Source: Cytophagales bacterium (GTDB taxonomy: Bacteria > Bacteroidota > Bacteroidia > Cytophagales > Cyclobacteriaceae). Taken from it: a DNA stretch of 10,318 nt. Location: positions 1-10,318 of the forward strand of contig JAGUUF010000163.1 of NCBI GenBank assembly GCA_020063545.1. Direction: 5' to 3'. The notes below the pieces were generated by a model that saw nothing but the letters and a program-made list of their open reading frames with translations, ran no database searches and had not been told where the DNA came from. How positions within the stretch are numbered: the first letter of the stretch is position 1; each line of letters starts with the position of its first letter. A program made the translations under genes and the position numbers. Positions 1 through 6,947 of the stretch are shown piece by piece.

Positions 1-715
1 TGGTTATCATAAAGTTTACCGCGTGTTTAAATTGAAAAGTGTGGATAAACAAAAACACAAAGCCGGCAACAGCCAACGTAAAAATTACAGTCGTAAAGTA
101 GAACGTACCGGTTACCCCTAACCGCAAACTCATCGAAATGTCGCCACGTTTCAAATCTTCTTCGTGTTGGTACACCTGGGTAAGCGGGTAACTGCCCCAC
201 AGCATAATGCTGGAAAGCATAGCAGGCATAAGGATTTCCGGTCGCAGGGCCTGATCAGCCGCAAAGCCATTCAGACCTACATAGCAGGTTAAAAACATAA
301 AAAAGCCCTGAAAAAAACCCGTAATCAGCCATCCGCCAACCGGGTATTTTTTTAACCTTACTGCCGGATGACTGTACGCTTTAGATGCCAGGCCATAAAC
401 AAAAACCATTATGGCAAACCATGTGTTTACTTTCAGGTATGCCAGCGCTATGGCGGCCAAATCAAACAGCAATGCTATGTAGTACAAACTCTTGTTTACC
501 GGGGGCGGGTTCTTTAACCCGCCAATGCTTTTTTCGTCCCGATCGAAGTAGCTGTTGTACCCGTTACTTGCCGGGTACAACAACAGGTGAATGATAACGG
601 CTACCCAAAGCAGCCTGTCGGGATTAAGGTTCGGTGCAAAACTAAGGCTGAACAAGTACACCGGAAGAAGGAAATACGAAAAGGGAATACGCAAGTGTAA
701 TACAGATGACAACAT
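1..715 (-). CDS. UbiA-family prenyltransferase (partial, C-terminus beyond left edge)
   Basis: Integral membrane enzyme expected to transfer a polyprenyl group from a diphosphate donor to an aromatic or other acceptor. The reading frame is open from an ATG at 715-713 to position 1, giving 238 visible residues; the protein continues off the window. It is strongly hydrophobic with several membrane segments (around residues 10-26, 36-48, 78-93, 98-108, 128-146, 164-176, 205-226). The first Asp-rich motif reads SNGYNSYFDRDE (50-61, with N51, N54, D58, D60), and the second is YQHEEDLKRGD (182-192). Between them, SKAYSHPAVRLKK (111-123) is typical of this superfamily. A stop codon lies about 14 codons upstream of the chosen ATG, and the only other in-frame options are rare start codons. 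It faces the type III polyketide synthase across 51 bp, so I infer that its acceptor is the polyketide product. A role in menaquinone or haem synthesis is possible but fits the neighbourhood less well. Confidence 0.88.
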   Translation of the reverse strand, partial: MLSSVLHLRIPFSYFLLPVYLFSLSFAPNLNPDRLLWVAVIIHLLLYPASNGYNSYFDRDEKSIGGLKNPPPVNKSLYYIALLFDLAAIALAYLKVNTWFAIMVFVYGLASKAYSHPAVRLKKYPVGGWLITGFFQGFFMFLTCYVGLNGFAADQALRPEILMPAMLSSIMLWGSYPLTQVYQHEEDLKRGDISMSLRLGVTGTFYFTTVIFTLAVAGFVFLFIHTFQFKHAVNFMIT

Positions 716-766
716 GGAAGCGATAGCGCGAACCAAAATAGACTATTTTACGGTATTATTGAAAGC
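716..766. promoter_or_regulatory. Short divergent control region between prenyltransferase and polyketide synthase genes
   Basis: This 51 bp gap separates two outward-reading start codons, so promoters for both genes must lie in it or extend into the opposing coding sequence. On the minus strand, TATTTTGG (plus-strand 733-740) is one base off the Bacteroidota -7 element TAnnTTTG and would leave a short leader before the ATG at 715. I see no matching -33 TTG at the right distance. On the plus strand, TATTATTG (754-761) is also one base off but lies too near the ATG at 767 to give a normal leader. The region is supported by gene layout; the exact promoter elements are not. Confidence 0.35.
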
Positions 767-1861
767 ATGAGTTACATTACCGCTATCGGCACGGCTGTTC
801 CGGAAAACCGGTTTAGCCAGGAAGTAATTGCCGGCTTCATGACCAAAGCCATGAACCTTGGTGCTGATGAAAGCCGAAAGCTAAGAACGATTTTCAAGTC
901 AAGCGGCATTGGGTGGAGGCACTCGGTACTGGCTGATTACGGCAAGACAGAAAATTTTTCGTTCTACCCGGAAACATTCAATCCCTTCCCTTCAACCGAA
1001 GAACGGCTGCACGTTTACCGAAACCATGCAGTTGAACTGAGCATAAAAGCAATTACGGATTGCGTTGGAGATACCACATTCGATTATAAAACCATCACCC
1101 ACCTTATTGTTGTTAGCTGCACGGGCATGTATGCCCCCGGGCTGGATATTGACCTGGTGAAGCAACTGGGATTGCGACAAAACGTAAACCGGTTGTGCAT
1201 TAATTTTATGGGTTGTTATGCCGCATTTAATGCCATTAAAGCAGCACATGCTTTCTGCGCCAGCGAACAACGTGCACGCGTACTGATTGTATGCACCGAA
1301 ATGTGCAGCCTTCATTTTCAGAAACAACCAACAGAAGACAACCTGCTGGCCAATGCCCTGTTTGCCGATGGGGCCGCAGCCCTGCTGGTAGAGGGCCAGC
1401 CGCGTGCCGGCTTAAACCTGGAGCCCGAAGCTTTTCATAATGCTTTGGCATATAATGGTACGGAACACATGGCATGGAGTATCGGCAACCTGGGGTTTGA
1501 AATGAAACTGTCAACTTATGTACCCGATATTATTAAAAACGGAATCAAAAGCTTGACTGAAAACCTGCTTGCCCAACTGCAGAAAAATCTTTCTGATATA
1601 AAATACTTTGCCATTCACCCGGGCGGCAAACGCATACTTGAAGTGATAGAAGAACAACTGAGTATGACAGCCGCGCAAAATTCACACGCATATGAAGTGC
1701 TTCAGCACTATGGCAACATGTCGTCTCCAACCGTGTTATTTGTGCTCAAAAAAATTTATGATCAATTAACTGATGCCGATAAAGGTGCACGAATATTAAG
1801 TTTTGCATTCGGGCCCGGACTTACCATGGAAAGCATGTTGCTGAATGTTTCAAAAGCATGA
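767..1861 (+). CDS. Type III polyketide synthase (chalcone/stilbene synthase-like)
   Basis: Cytoplasmic homodimeric thiolase-fold enzyme that extends an acyl-CoA starter with malonyl-CoA and cyclises the chain to pyrones, resorcinols or phloroglucinols. At 364 aa it has the usual bacterial length. The catalytic triad is visible: Cys150 in NFMGCYAAFNA, His284 in FAIHPGGKR, and Asn317 in YGNMSSPTV. The C-terminal FAFGPGLTMES (347-357) matches the conserved GFGPG loop. CTEMCSLHFQ (176-185) resembles the bacterial branch of the family rather than plant chalcone synthases. Its stop overlaps the next gene's start (ATGA at 1858-1861), so it is translationally coupled to the methyltransferase, and it diverges from a UbiA prenyltransferase. 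Starter unit and ring type cannot be read from the sequence. All key residues are present, so it should be active. Confidence 0.95.
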   Translation: MSYITAIGTAVPENRFSQEVIAGFMTKAMNLGADESRKLRTIFKSSGIGWRHSVLADYGKTENFSFYPETFNPFPSTEERLHVYRNHAVELSIKAITDCVGDTTFDYKTITHLIVVSCTGMYAPGLDIDLVKQLGLRQNVNRLCINFMGCYAAFNAIKAAHAFCASEQRARVLIVCTEMCSLHFQKQPTEDNLLANALFADGAAALLVEGQPRAGLNLEPEAFHNALAYNGTEHMAWSIGNLGFEMKLSTYVPDIIKNGIKSLTENLLAQLQKNLSDIKYFAIHPGGKRILEVIEEQLSMTAAQNSHAYEVLQHYGNMSSPTVLFVLKKIYDQLTDADKGARILSFAFGPGLTMESMLLNVSKA

Positions 1862-2577
1862 ACCGGTTTTCAGTCCGTTCTGATAAAGAGGAGATCATGG
1901 ATGACCTCCGATGCTCCGGTGAAGTGGTTCATCAAACTTTGCGCGAGCTTGAATTTATAAACAAATGGCTGGGCGGAAATGCCATTACCCTTAAGGGAGT
2001 TAGCGCCTTGTTAAAAAAGGCACCCGACAAAACCATTCACATGGCCGACCTTGGGTGTGGAAGCGGGGAAATGCTTAAGCTGATTTCAATCCGGCTTCAA
2101 TCAAAAAAAATCAATTGTACCTTAACCGGTATTGATGCCAACCCGCATATTATTGCCTATGCAAAACAACATTGTTCGGATTTTCCCTCCATTCAATTGC
2201 TGACTGAAAACATTCTCAACAACGATTTTCAAGTACGGCAGTTCGATATCATCATCGCTACCTTGTTTTTCCATCATTTCACTTCCACGCAACTTATTAA
2301 GACATTACGTCAACTCCGCCAGCAGGCGCGCATCGGCATTGTCATCAACGATCTCCACCGCCACCCAGTGGCCTATTATTCCATTAAGTTCCTTACCCGA
2401 TTCTTCTCAAAATCAGCCATGGTAAAGTACGATGCACCCCTTTCGGTTTTGCGTGGCTTTACCCGAAGGGAATGGCGTCAGATTCTGGAAGAAGCCGGCA
2501 TAACCAATTACACACTAAAGTGGAAGTGGGCGTTCCGGTGGCAGGTGATTATCCATTCATCCATGGACACACGATAG
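1858..2577 (+). CDS. Class I SAM-dependent methyltransferase, polyketide-tailoring candidate
   Basis: A 239-aa Rossmann-fold methyltransferase. Motif I is ADLGCGSGEML (63-73), the glycine-rich S-adenosylmethionine loop. The acidic end of strand 2 is TGIDANP (90-96, D93), expected to bind the ribose hydroxyls. The motif IV region is FDIIIATLFFHHF (129-141), followed by the later strand GIVINDLHRHP (160-170). The start codon overlaps the polyketide synthase stop by 4 bp, which argues for one mRNA, coupled translation and a shared pathway. I infer O- or C-methylation of the polyketide or its prenylated derivative. The general fold is shared with UbiE/UbiG-type quinone methyltransferases, and the combination with UbiA is reminiscent of lipoquinone synthesis. 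The substrate is not determinable from sequence alone. Confidence 0.88.
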   Translation: MNRFSVRSDKEEIMDDLRCSGEVVHQTLRELEFINKWLGGNAITLKGVSALLKKAPDKTIHMADLGCGSGEMLKLISIRLQSKKINCTLTGIDANPHIIAYAKQHCSDFPSIQLLTENILNNDFQVRQFDIIIATLFFHHFTSTQLIKTLRQLRQQARIGIVINDLHRHPVAYYSIKFLTRFFSKSAMVKYDAPLSVLRGFTRREWRQILEEAGITNYTLKWKWAFRWQVIIHSSMDTR

Positions 2578-2606
2578 GGCACCAATCAGTCTGGCACAAT
2601 TTTTCG

Positions 2607-2614
2607 TACTTTCG
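2607..2614 (+). promoter_or_regulatory. Possible Bacteroidota -7 element upstream of the lipoprotein gene
   Basis: TACTTTCG matches the TAnnTTTG consensus at all but one position and lies 23 bp before the ATG at 2638, a sensible distance. No clear TTG stands at the -33 position, so this is a weak call based on one element. It would separate the lipoprotein gene transcriptionally from the methyltransferase, which ends 60 bp before that ATG. Confidence 0.3.
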
Positions 2615-2637
2615 AAACAGATCAAAACAACTATTCT

Positions 2638-3192
2638 ATGAAATCGGCTAAAATCTGTTTATTCGCTGCACTGGCTCTTGTTGTTGCGGCCTGCTCGTCT
2701 GGTGTATTGGGCAAAAAAGTAAAGGAACCCTTCCAGGGTAACGCCTACGAATCAAACAACCGGTTCTGGCGTGGCACAGGCAAAGGCTCCAGCTCGCAGG
2801 ATAATATTGCCCGAAGCAAAGCCGATCTGGATGCTAAAGCCCAACTGGCCGGCCAGGTTAACACCACCATGAAACAGGTTGCCGATCAGTACCTTTCCGA
2901 TACGGGCAACGAACGCGCTGCCGATGTAGCCGATAAATTTCAAAGCCTGGTTCGCCAGGTAATGAACACCGACATTTCTGACCTGCGTAAAATCGGTGAA
3001 GAAAAATACTACAACGAAAAAACCAAGGAATACACCGTCTTCATGGCTTATGAAATAAAAAAGAATGCCATGCTGCGGTTTATGAAACGACAAGCCAAAG
3101 TTGACCAAACCATTAACGAACGCCAGCGCGACCTGATTGAAAAAATTATTGATGAAGAATTGAAAAAGGCTGACGCTGCCGATAAGGACTGA
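2638..3192 (+). CDS. LPP20-like envelope lipoprotein
   Basis: A 184-aa predicted lipoprotein. The N-terminus is a lipoprotein signal: Lys near the start, a hydrophobic core, then the lipobox VAAC, so Cys19 would be lipidated and the mature protein anchored to a membrane, probably the outer membrane. The mature part is soluble and charged. RGTGKGSSSQDNIARSKADL (45-64) followed by an Ala-rich helix resembles LPP20-type domains, in which a short strand precedes a helix rich in A, K and D. EYTVFMAYEIKKNAM (131-145) fits the second strand-helix unit. The C-terminal 35 residues are a highly charged, probably helical tail. The family has no well-defined biochemical role in Bacteroidota. A gap of 60 bp and a possible own promoter make membership in the polyketide operon unlikely, though read-through is possible. 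The lipoprotein call is strong; the family name is moderate. Confidence 0.72.
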   Translation: MKSAKICLFAALALVVAACSSGVLGKKVKEPFQGNAYESNNRFWRGTGKGSSSQDNIARSKADLDAKAQLAGQVNTTMKQVADQYLSDTGNERAADVADKFQSLVRQVMNTDISDLRKIGEEKYYNEKTKEYTVFMAYEIKKNAMLRFMKRQAKVDQTINERQRDLIEKIIDEELKKADAADKD

Positions 3193-3222
3193 CCAACTAT
3201 CAGACTGACTGTATTCAGGTTT

Positions 3223-3921
3223 TTAATTATCTGCCAGCGATTTCATCATCTTGATTTGCTGCTCGGTATATTTTCTACGGCCAATTTCTGTTGCACCTGT
3301 TTCTACCGATAAAAAATTGTGCGGCAGGCTATTTGCATCCTTCCGGTAGAACATGATATCAAAAACTCCTTTCTTGTCGGCTATCTCCGTATTGTTTACC
3401 ACTTCTTTGTACTGAATAATAATCGGAACAGAGAACCGTGTTATTTCGTGCCACGTCCATCCCTTTTCGGGGTCGATAACCACTGTACTCACTTCAGTAA
3501 TTGAATGCTCTCGTCCGTTAAATACTTTCTTCAAATTTTGATTCACATAGTTGGTGAGTGCCTCTGAAGATGGCGTTGGGATACCTTCGTATTCATTAGA
3601 AGTTGTATAGAACTTTTTAAACGTGTACTTACCTCCAAGCACATTATACCGGGCGAGGCCTTTAACAACAACTACGGCATTTGGCGCCCCATTTATATTG
3701 GCTTTGCGTTTAATAACAACCCCTCGATCCCAATACCAGGCTTGGTCCCCACTGTGCCAATACTGTTCACCGGTTTTGCCTTTTGTACATGTTGCTTCAA
3801 TAAGTCCGTCCTTATTTTTTATGCAATCGGTAATTACCTGGCTATCGCTCGGCTGTGCATTTGCTGCTCCGGCCACAATCATACTAACAGCTGCCAGGAT
3901 GGGGTTAAGCAAACGTGTCAT
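3223..3921 (-). CDS. Secreted protein of unknown function (232 aa)
   Basis: I do not recognise the family. The N-terminus is a typical Sec signal peptide with probable cleavage after ANA (residue 22), leaving a mature protein of about 210 residues that starts QPSDSQ. Two cysteines (C33 and C45) close to the mature N-terminus could form a disulfide. They are followed by an aromatic patch, YWHSGDQAWYWDRG (54-67), then alternating hydrophobic and charged stretches that suggest a mainly beta fold, such as NAVVVVKGLARYNV (81-94) and FSVPIIIQYKEVV (163-175). No membrane segment, catalytic motif or sorting domain is evident. It converges on the lipoprotein gene with only 30 bp between the stops and is preceded by 137 bp without another gene, so it is probably transcribed alone. 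The reading frame, start and export are well supported; function is open. Confidence 0.75.
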   Translation of the reverse strand: MTRLLNPILAAVSMIVAGAANAQPSDSQVITDCIKNKDGLIEATCTKGKTGEQYWHSGDQAWYWDRGVVIKRKANINGAPNAVVVVKGLARYNVLGGKYTFKKFYTTSNEYEGIPTPSSEALTNYVNQNLKKVFNGREHSITEVSTVVIDPEKGWTWHEITRFSVPIIIQYKEVVNNTEIADKKGVFDIMFYRKDANSLPHNFLSVETGATEIGRRKYTEQQIKMMKSLADN

Positions 3922-4058
3922 ATTTCTGGGGCTTAATTCTCAATTAACGACACATTGAAGTTAGCCGATATTCCATGAGAATGTCAATCCCGAGATGGTG
4001 ACAGGATTCAATAAGTACCCAAAAGTTTCATAAATCCTTCAAAAAGGGCATTTTCACT

Positions 4059-5309
4059 CTAACGAAACCTAACACCATCTTTCATCACAAACTCAGTTTT
4101 TCGCAAATCCGATATGTTATTGGTTGGATCTCCTTTAACCGCTACCAAATCGGCCAGCAAACCGGGTTTGATGCTTCCTATTTCATTTTCCATGTGCAGG
4201 GCTTTGGCATTTACCGAGGTTGCCGCTTTGAGTATATCCAGCGGTTTCATGCCGTACTCGGCCATTAATTCCATTTCGTACACATTTTGGCCGTGGTGGT
4301 AAACACCCACATCACCGCCCATGCCAATGGTAACTCCGGCATCAAGTGCTATTTTAAAACTTCTTTTCTTCTGCTGCACCAAAGCCGGCTCCGGGTCTTT
4401 ACCCTTTTTCCATCCGCGGTATTGCTGTATGGCATCAACCGCGCCAAGGGTGGCATAATAGGTTACGTTGTGTTGCTTCATCAGTTGGGCAACCTCTTCA
4501 TCCAGGTAATCGCCATGCTCAATGGTTTCTGCACCAGCAAGGATAGCGCGTTTTATCGCTTCCTTTGATTTGGCATGGCACACCAGGTACCTTCCGCTGC
4601 TGCGTGTAACCTCATTAACCAGTTTAAGTTCATCGAGCGTAAACGAAGGGCGATCTTCTCCTTTTGTTCCCCAGCGGTAATCGGCATACACTTTTATAAA
4701 GTCAGCACCTTTGCCAATCTGGTCACGCACTACGCGGATCAGATCATTTCCGTCAGTGGGTTCAGCACCGAGCATAATCTTTGAATCGTCATCATAGCCT
4801 TTCGGGCCGTACGAGCCTGTAGAAACGATCGCCCTACCGGCAACAATCATCCGGGGGCCGGGAATAATGCCTTCATTAATTGCGCGCTTCAGGGCCACAT
4901 CGGCATAACCTGCGCCTTCCGTACCCAGGTCGCGCACGGTGGTAAAACCGGCCATCAGCGTATTTTTAGCGTGAACGGTTGCCCGCGCAGTGCGGTAGGC
5001 ATCGGTTTCCTTCAACACCTGCGTATCCCAATCGGTAAGGTTGTAGGGGTATAGAAATAAATGCGAATGCCCTTCAATGAGCCCGGGCAGCAGGGTGCAT
5101 CCGGTTAACTTTATAACCGTTGCTTCTTTTGGGGGCTTTAGCTGTGCCGATGGACCGGCCGCAGAAATTTTATTGCCCGTTACCAGAACAGCCCAGCCTT
5201 CCTGCATTTGGGTGCCGTCAAATACCCTGTCGGGCTGAAGGTAATAGGTGTTTTGACTGAAAAGTTGCGTGGGTGTAAACAGTATTAAAAGAAGCAGTAT
5301 GTTTTTCAT
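4059..5309 (-). CDS. Exported metal-dependent amidohydrolase (imidazolonepropionase/prolidase-like)
   Basis: A 416-aa member of the amidohydrolase superfamily (the COG1228-type branch that includes imidazolonepropionase-like enzymes and Xaa-Pro dipeptidases). A signal peptide (cleavage probably after LFS, residue 18) sends it to the periplasm or outside. Metal-site residues appear in order: H81 and H83 in EGHSHLF, K206 in FIKVYAD (the candidate bridging carboxylated lysine), H245 in VCHAKS, H265 in IEHGDYLD and D333 in MGGDVGVYHHG. The C-terminal GSIKPGLLADLVAVKGDP (378-395) is the usual small beta-sandwich end. All ligands are present, so an active hydrolase of peptides or cyclic amides is expected; the substrate is unknown. 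It diverges from a secreted beta-propeller gene, with 36 bp between the preferred starts. Its domain is the same type as the C-terminal half of the large fusion protein starting at 6948. Confidence 0.92.
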   Translation of the reverse strand: MKNILLLLILFTPTQLFSQNTYYLQPDRVFDGTQMQEGWAVLVTGNKISAAGPSAQLKPPKEATVIKLTGCTLLPGLIEGHSHLFLYPYNLTDWDTQVLKETDAYRTARATVHAKNTLMAGFTTVRDLGTEGAGYADVALKRAINEGIIPGPRMIVAGRAIVSTGSYGPKGYDDDSKIMLGAEPTDGNDLIRVVRDQIGKGADFIKVYADYRWGTKGEDRPSFTLDELKLVNEVTRSSGRYLVCHAKSKEAIKRAILAGAETIEHGDYLDEEVAQLMKQHNVTYYATLGAVDAIQQYRGWKKGKDPEPALVQQKKRSFKIALDAGVTIGMGGDVGVYHHGQNVYEMELMAEYGMKPLDILKAATSVNAKALHMENEIGSIKPGLLADLVAVKGDPTNNISDLRKTEFVMKDGVRFR

Positions 5310-5345
5310 GAAGAAAAGTTAGTTTTATTTATGATTAAATCCACC

Positions 5346-6212
5346 ATGAAAAAATCCATCCTGCTGCTGGTTTATTTCGTTGCCCTTGTTTGTTACGCCC
5401 AACAACCGCCCGGCACCGACATTTACCTGTTTGATTTAAAAAAGAAAAAAGGAACGATTGTGCTGAGCAACCCTGCTAATATCACAGCCCGCCCGGGTTA
5501 CGACAACCAGCCGTTCTTCCATCCGGATAAGCCCCTGCTGTATTATGCTTCGGCCGATGCAACCGGGCGTACCGATATCCTGGAATACAATTATGAAACC
5601 GGAACTACCCGCAAGCTTACCGAAACCCCTGAGCGTGAATACTCGCCAACGGTTACACCCGATAAGAAATTCATCTCCTGCATTATTCAACGCGATAATG
5701 GCGCCCAGGATCTGGGCAAGTACCCGATTGACGGAGGTGTTCCGGTTGTATTAATCAAAAACCTCACCGTTGGATATCATGCGTGGATGGATGAGAAACG
5801 ATTAATCGCATTTATTTTACCCCAACCCTTTACGTTGCAACTCGTGGATGTGGAAACAGGAGAGGCAACAATCCTTGCCGAAAACATCGGCCGTTCGTTA
5901 CACAAAATTCCAAAAGAAAATGCCATGAGCTTTGTGCAGCAACAACCTGATAAAACATGGGTTATCAAAAAACTCAATACAGGCAATCTTGCCGTTACCA
6001 CCCTGGCAGCACTAAGCACCGAAAAGGAACCCCTGCTCACCTGGACGCCCGATGGTACATTACTGCGCAGTATGGAGCTGGAGATTTATGCCATGAAGCC
6101 AGGCAAGAACAAGACCTGGAATAAAGTTGAAATTCAAACCGCTCTGACTGGCATTTCAAGAATGGCGGTTAACCCACGGGGTGATAAAATGGCAATTGTG
6201 GTTAGTGAGTGA
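5346..6212 (+). CDS. Exported TolB/PD40-type beta-propeller protein
   Basis: A 288-aa secreted protein built from WD40-like/PD40 blades. An in-frame ATG exists 15 bp upstream (5331), but starting at 5346 gives a compact signal peptide (MKKS, hydrophobic core, cleavage after CYA at residue 18). C16 is preceded by Val, so it does not form a good lipobox. Blade signatures are QPFFHPDKPLLYYAS (55-69), EYSPTVTPDKKFISC (98-112), LLTWTPDGTLL (230-240) and MAVNPRGDKMAIV (273-285). In this family such motifs (xxSPDGxxLxF) sit on the strands of each blade. No enzymatic domain is attached, so the protein is probably a binding or scaffold partner. It diverges from an amidohydrolase gene, and a larger protein nearby fuses the same two domain types, so an association with that hydrolase is a reasonable inference. 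At 288 aa it is short for a full six- or seven-bladed propeller. Confidence 0.8.
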   Translation: MKKSILLLVYFVALVCYAQQPPGTDIYLFDLKKKKGTIVLSNPANITARPGYDNQPFFHPDKPLLYYASADATGRTDILEYNYETGTTRKLTETPEREYSPTVTPDKKFISCIIQRDNGAQDLGKYPIDGGVPVVLIKNLTVGYHAWMDEKRLIAFILPQPFTLQLVDVETGEATILAENIGRSLHKIPKENAMSFVQQQPDKTWVIKKLNTGNLAVTTLAALSTEKEPLLTWTPDGTLLRSMELEIYAMKPGKNKTWNKVEIQTALTGISRMAVNPRGDKMAIVVSE

Positions 6213-6226
6213 TCGGCCTATCTTTG
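6196..6226 (+). promoter_or_regulatory. Bacteroidota sigma-A type promoter for the deoxynucleoside kinase gene
   Basis: TTG at 6196-6198 and TATCTTTG at 6219-6226 are separated by 20 bp, matching the known Bacteroidota promoter pattern TTG-N17-23-TAnnTTTG, with a perfect -7 element. The -33 element lies inside the last codons of the propeller gene (stop at 6210-6212). Transcription should start a few bases after 6226, giving a leader of roughly a dozen bases before the ATG at 6244. No Shine-Dalgarno sequence is seen in that leader, which is normal for the phylum. It also rules against starting the kinase at the upstream in-frame ATG at 6181, which would precede the promoter. Confidence 0.7.
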
Positions 6227-6243
6227 GCACACGTTGTCTATAC

Positions 6244-6873
6244 ATGACCCAACTCAAACACATCGCCATCTGCGGAAACATCGGCTGCGGTAAAACCAGC
6301 CTGGTTGAAAAGCTCAGCAAACACTACGGATGGACGCCCCTGTACGAATCGGTTGACAAAAATCCCTACCTGCGCGATTTCTACAACGACATGACGCGCT
6401 GGGCCTTTCACCTGCAAATTTATTTTTTGAACAGCCGTTTCCGGCAAGTGAATGAAATCCGCACCAACAAAAAAACAACTATACAGGACCGCACCATTTA
6501 CGAAGATGCCTACATCTTCGCGGCCAACCTGCACGCCAGCGGTCATATTAACGAGCGCGACTACCAGAGCTACCTCGATATCTTTAATTCGATGATCAAC
6601 TTTGTGCCTCCGCCTGACCTGTTAATTTACCTGCGCTCCGACATCCCCAAGCTTGTGCGGCAAATCCAGAAACGCGGCCGCGACTTTGAATATGCCATGC
6701 GCCTCGACTACCTCAAAAACCTGAATGAGTATTATGAAAAGTGGATAAGCAGCTATAAACTCGGCAGGCTGCTCATCATCAACACCAATGACCTGGACTT
6801 TGTGGAACGCATTGACGACTTTGCCTTTATTGTTAGCCGGGTTGACCTTGAATTGAACAGTTTGTTCACCTGA
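6244..6873 (+). CDS. Deoxynucleoside kinase (deoxyadenosine/deoxyguanosine kinase-like)
   Basis: A cytoplasmic 209-aa salvage kinase that phosphorylates a deoxynucleoside at the 5' position with ATP. The P-loop is GNIGCGKTS (11-19). E35 in LYESVDKNPYL matches the conserved glutamate near the sugar, QDRTIYEDAYIFA (81-93) contains the DR-containing substrate motif, and KRGRDFE (143-149) is the arginine-rich lid. Length and motif order are those of the bacterial dAK/dGK group rather than TK1-type thymidine kinases. I chose the ATG at 6244 because the P-loop then sits at the normal distance from the N-terminus and because a good promoter lies just before it. The in-frame extension to 6181 would add 21 unlikely residues overlapping the previous gene. 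Base specificity cannot be fixed from sequence. No functional link to the neighbours is apparent. Confidence 0.93.
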   Translation: MTQLKHIAICGNIGCGKTSLVEKLSKHYGWTPLYESVDKNPYLRDFYNDMTRWAFHLQIYFLNSRFRQVNEIRTNKKTTIQDRTIYEDAYIFAANLHASGHINERDYQSYLDIFNSMINFVPPPDLLIYLRSDIPKLVRQIQKRGRDFEYAMRLDYLKNLNEYYEKWISSYKLGRLLIINTNDLDFVERIDDFAFIVSRVDLELNSLFT

Positions 6874-6947
6874 CCCGACCACTCCTGTAACTGCCGGTAA
6901 TACCGTTCGTTTATTTCAACATCTTTATTTTAAAATCACATAATCAC

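Noticed and set aside
385..594. Small plus-strand open frame within the prenyltransferase gene
   Set aside because: The minus strand of the same bases encodes a clear UbiA protein with both Asp-rich motifs; the plus frame has no recognisable features.
3205..3224. Small hairpin (CTGA/TCAG) followed by GTTTTT between the convergent lipoprotein and secreted-protein genes
   Set aside because: The stem is only 4 bp and the T run partly lies in the opposing gene's stop codon; too weak to call a terminator, although a terminator here would make sense.
4032..4053. Imperfect inverted repeat after the amidohydrolase stop
   Set aside because: The stem is bulged and AT-rich, with no T tract after it on the minus strand; not convincing as a terminator.
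5331..5345. Alternative ATG of the propeller gene, 15 bp upstream
   Set aside because: Starting at 5346 gives the standard short signal peptide; the extra residues (MIKST) add nothing to it. The upstream start remains possible but is less likely.
6181..6243. N-terminal extension of the kinase from an upstream in-frame ATG
   Set aside because: It overlaps the propeller gene, adds residues unlike any kinase N-terminus, and would begin before the promoter at 6196-6226.
6895..6905. Perfect short palindrome CGGTAATACCG upstream of the fusion gene
   Set aside because: Eleven bases with a one-base centre is expected by chance and is not repeated elsewhere in the window that I can see; it could be an operator half but has no support.
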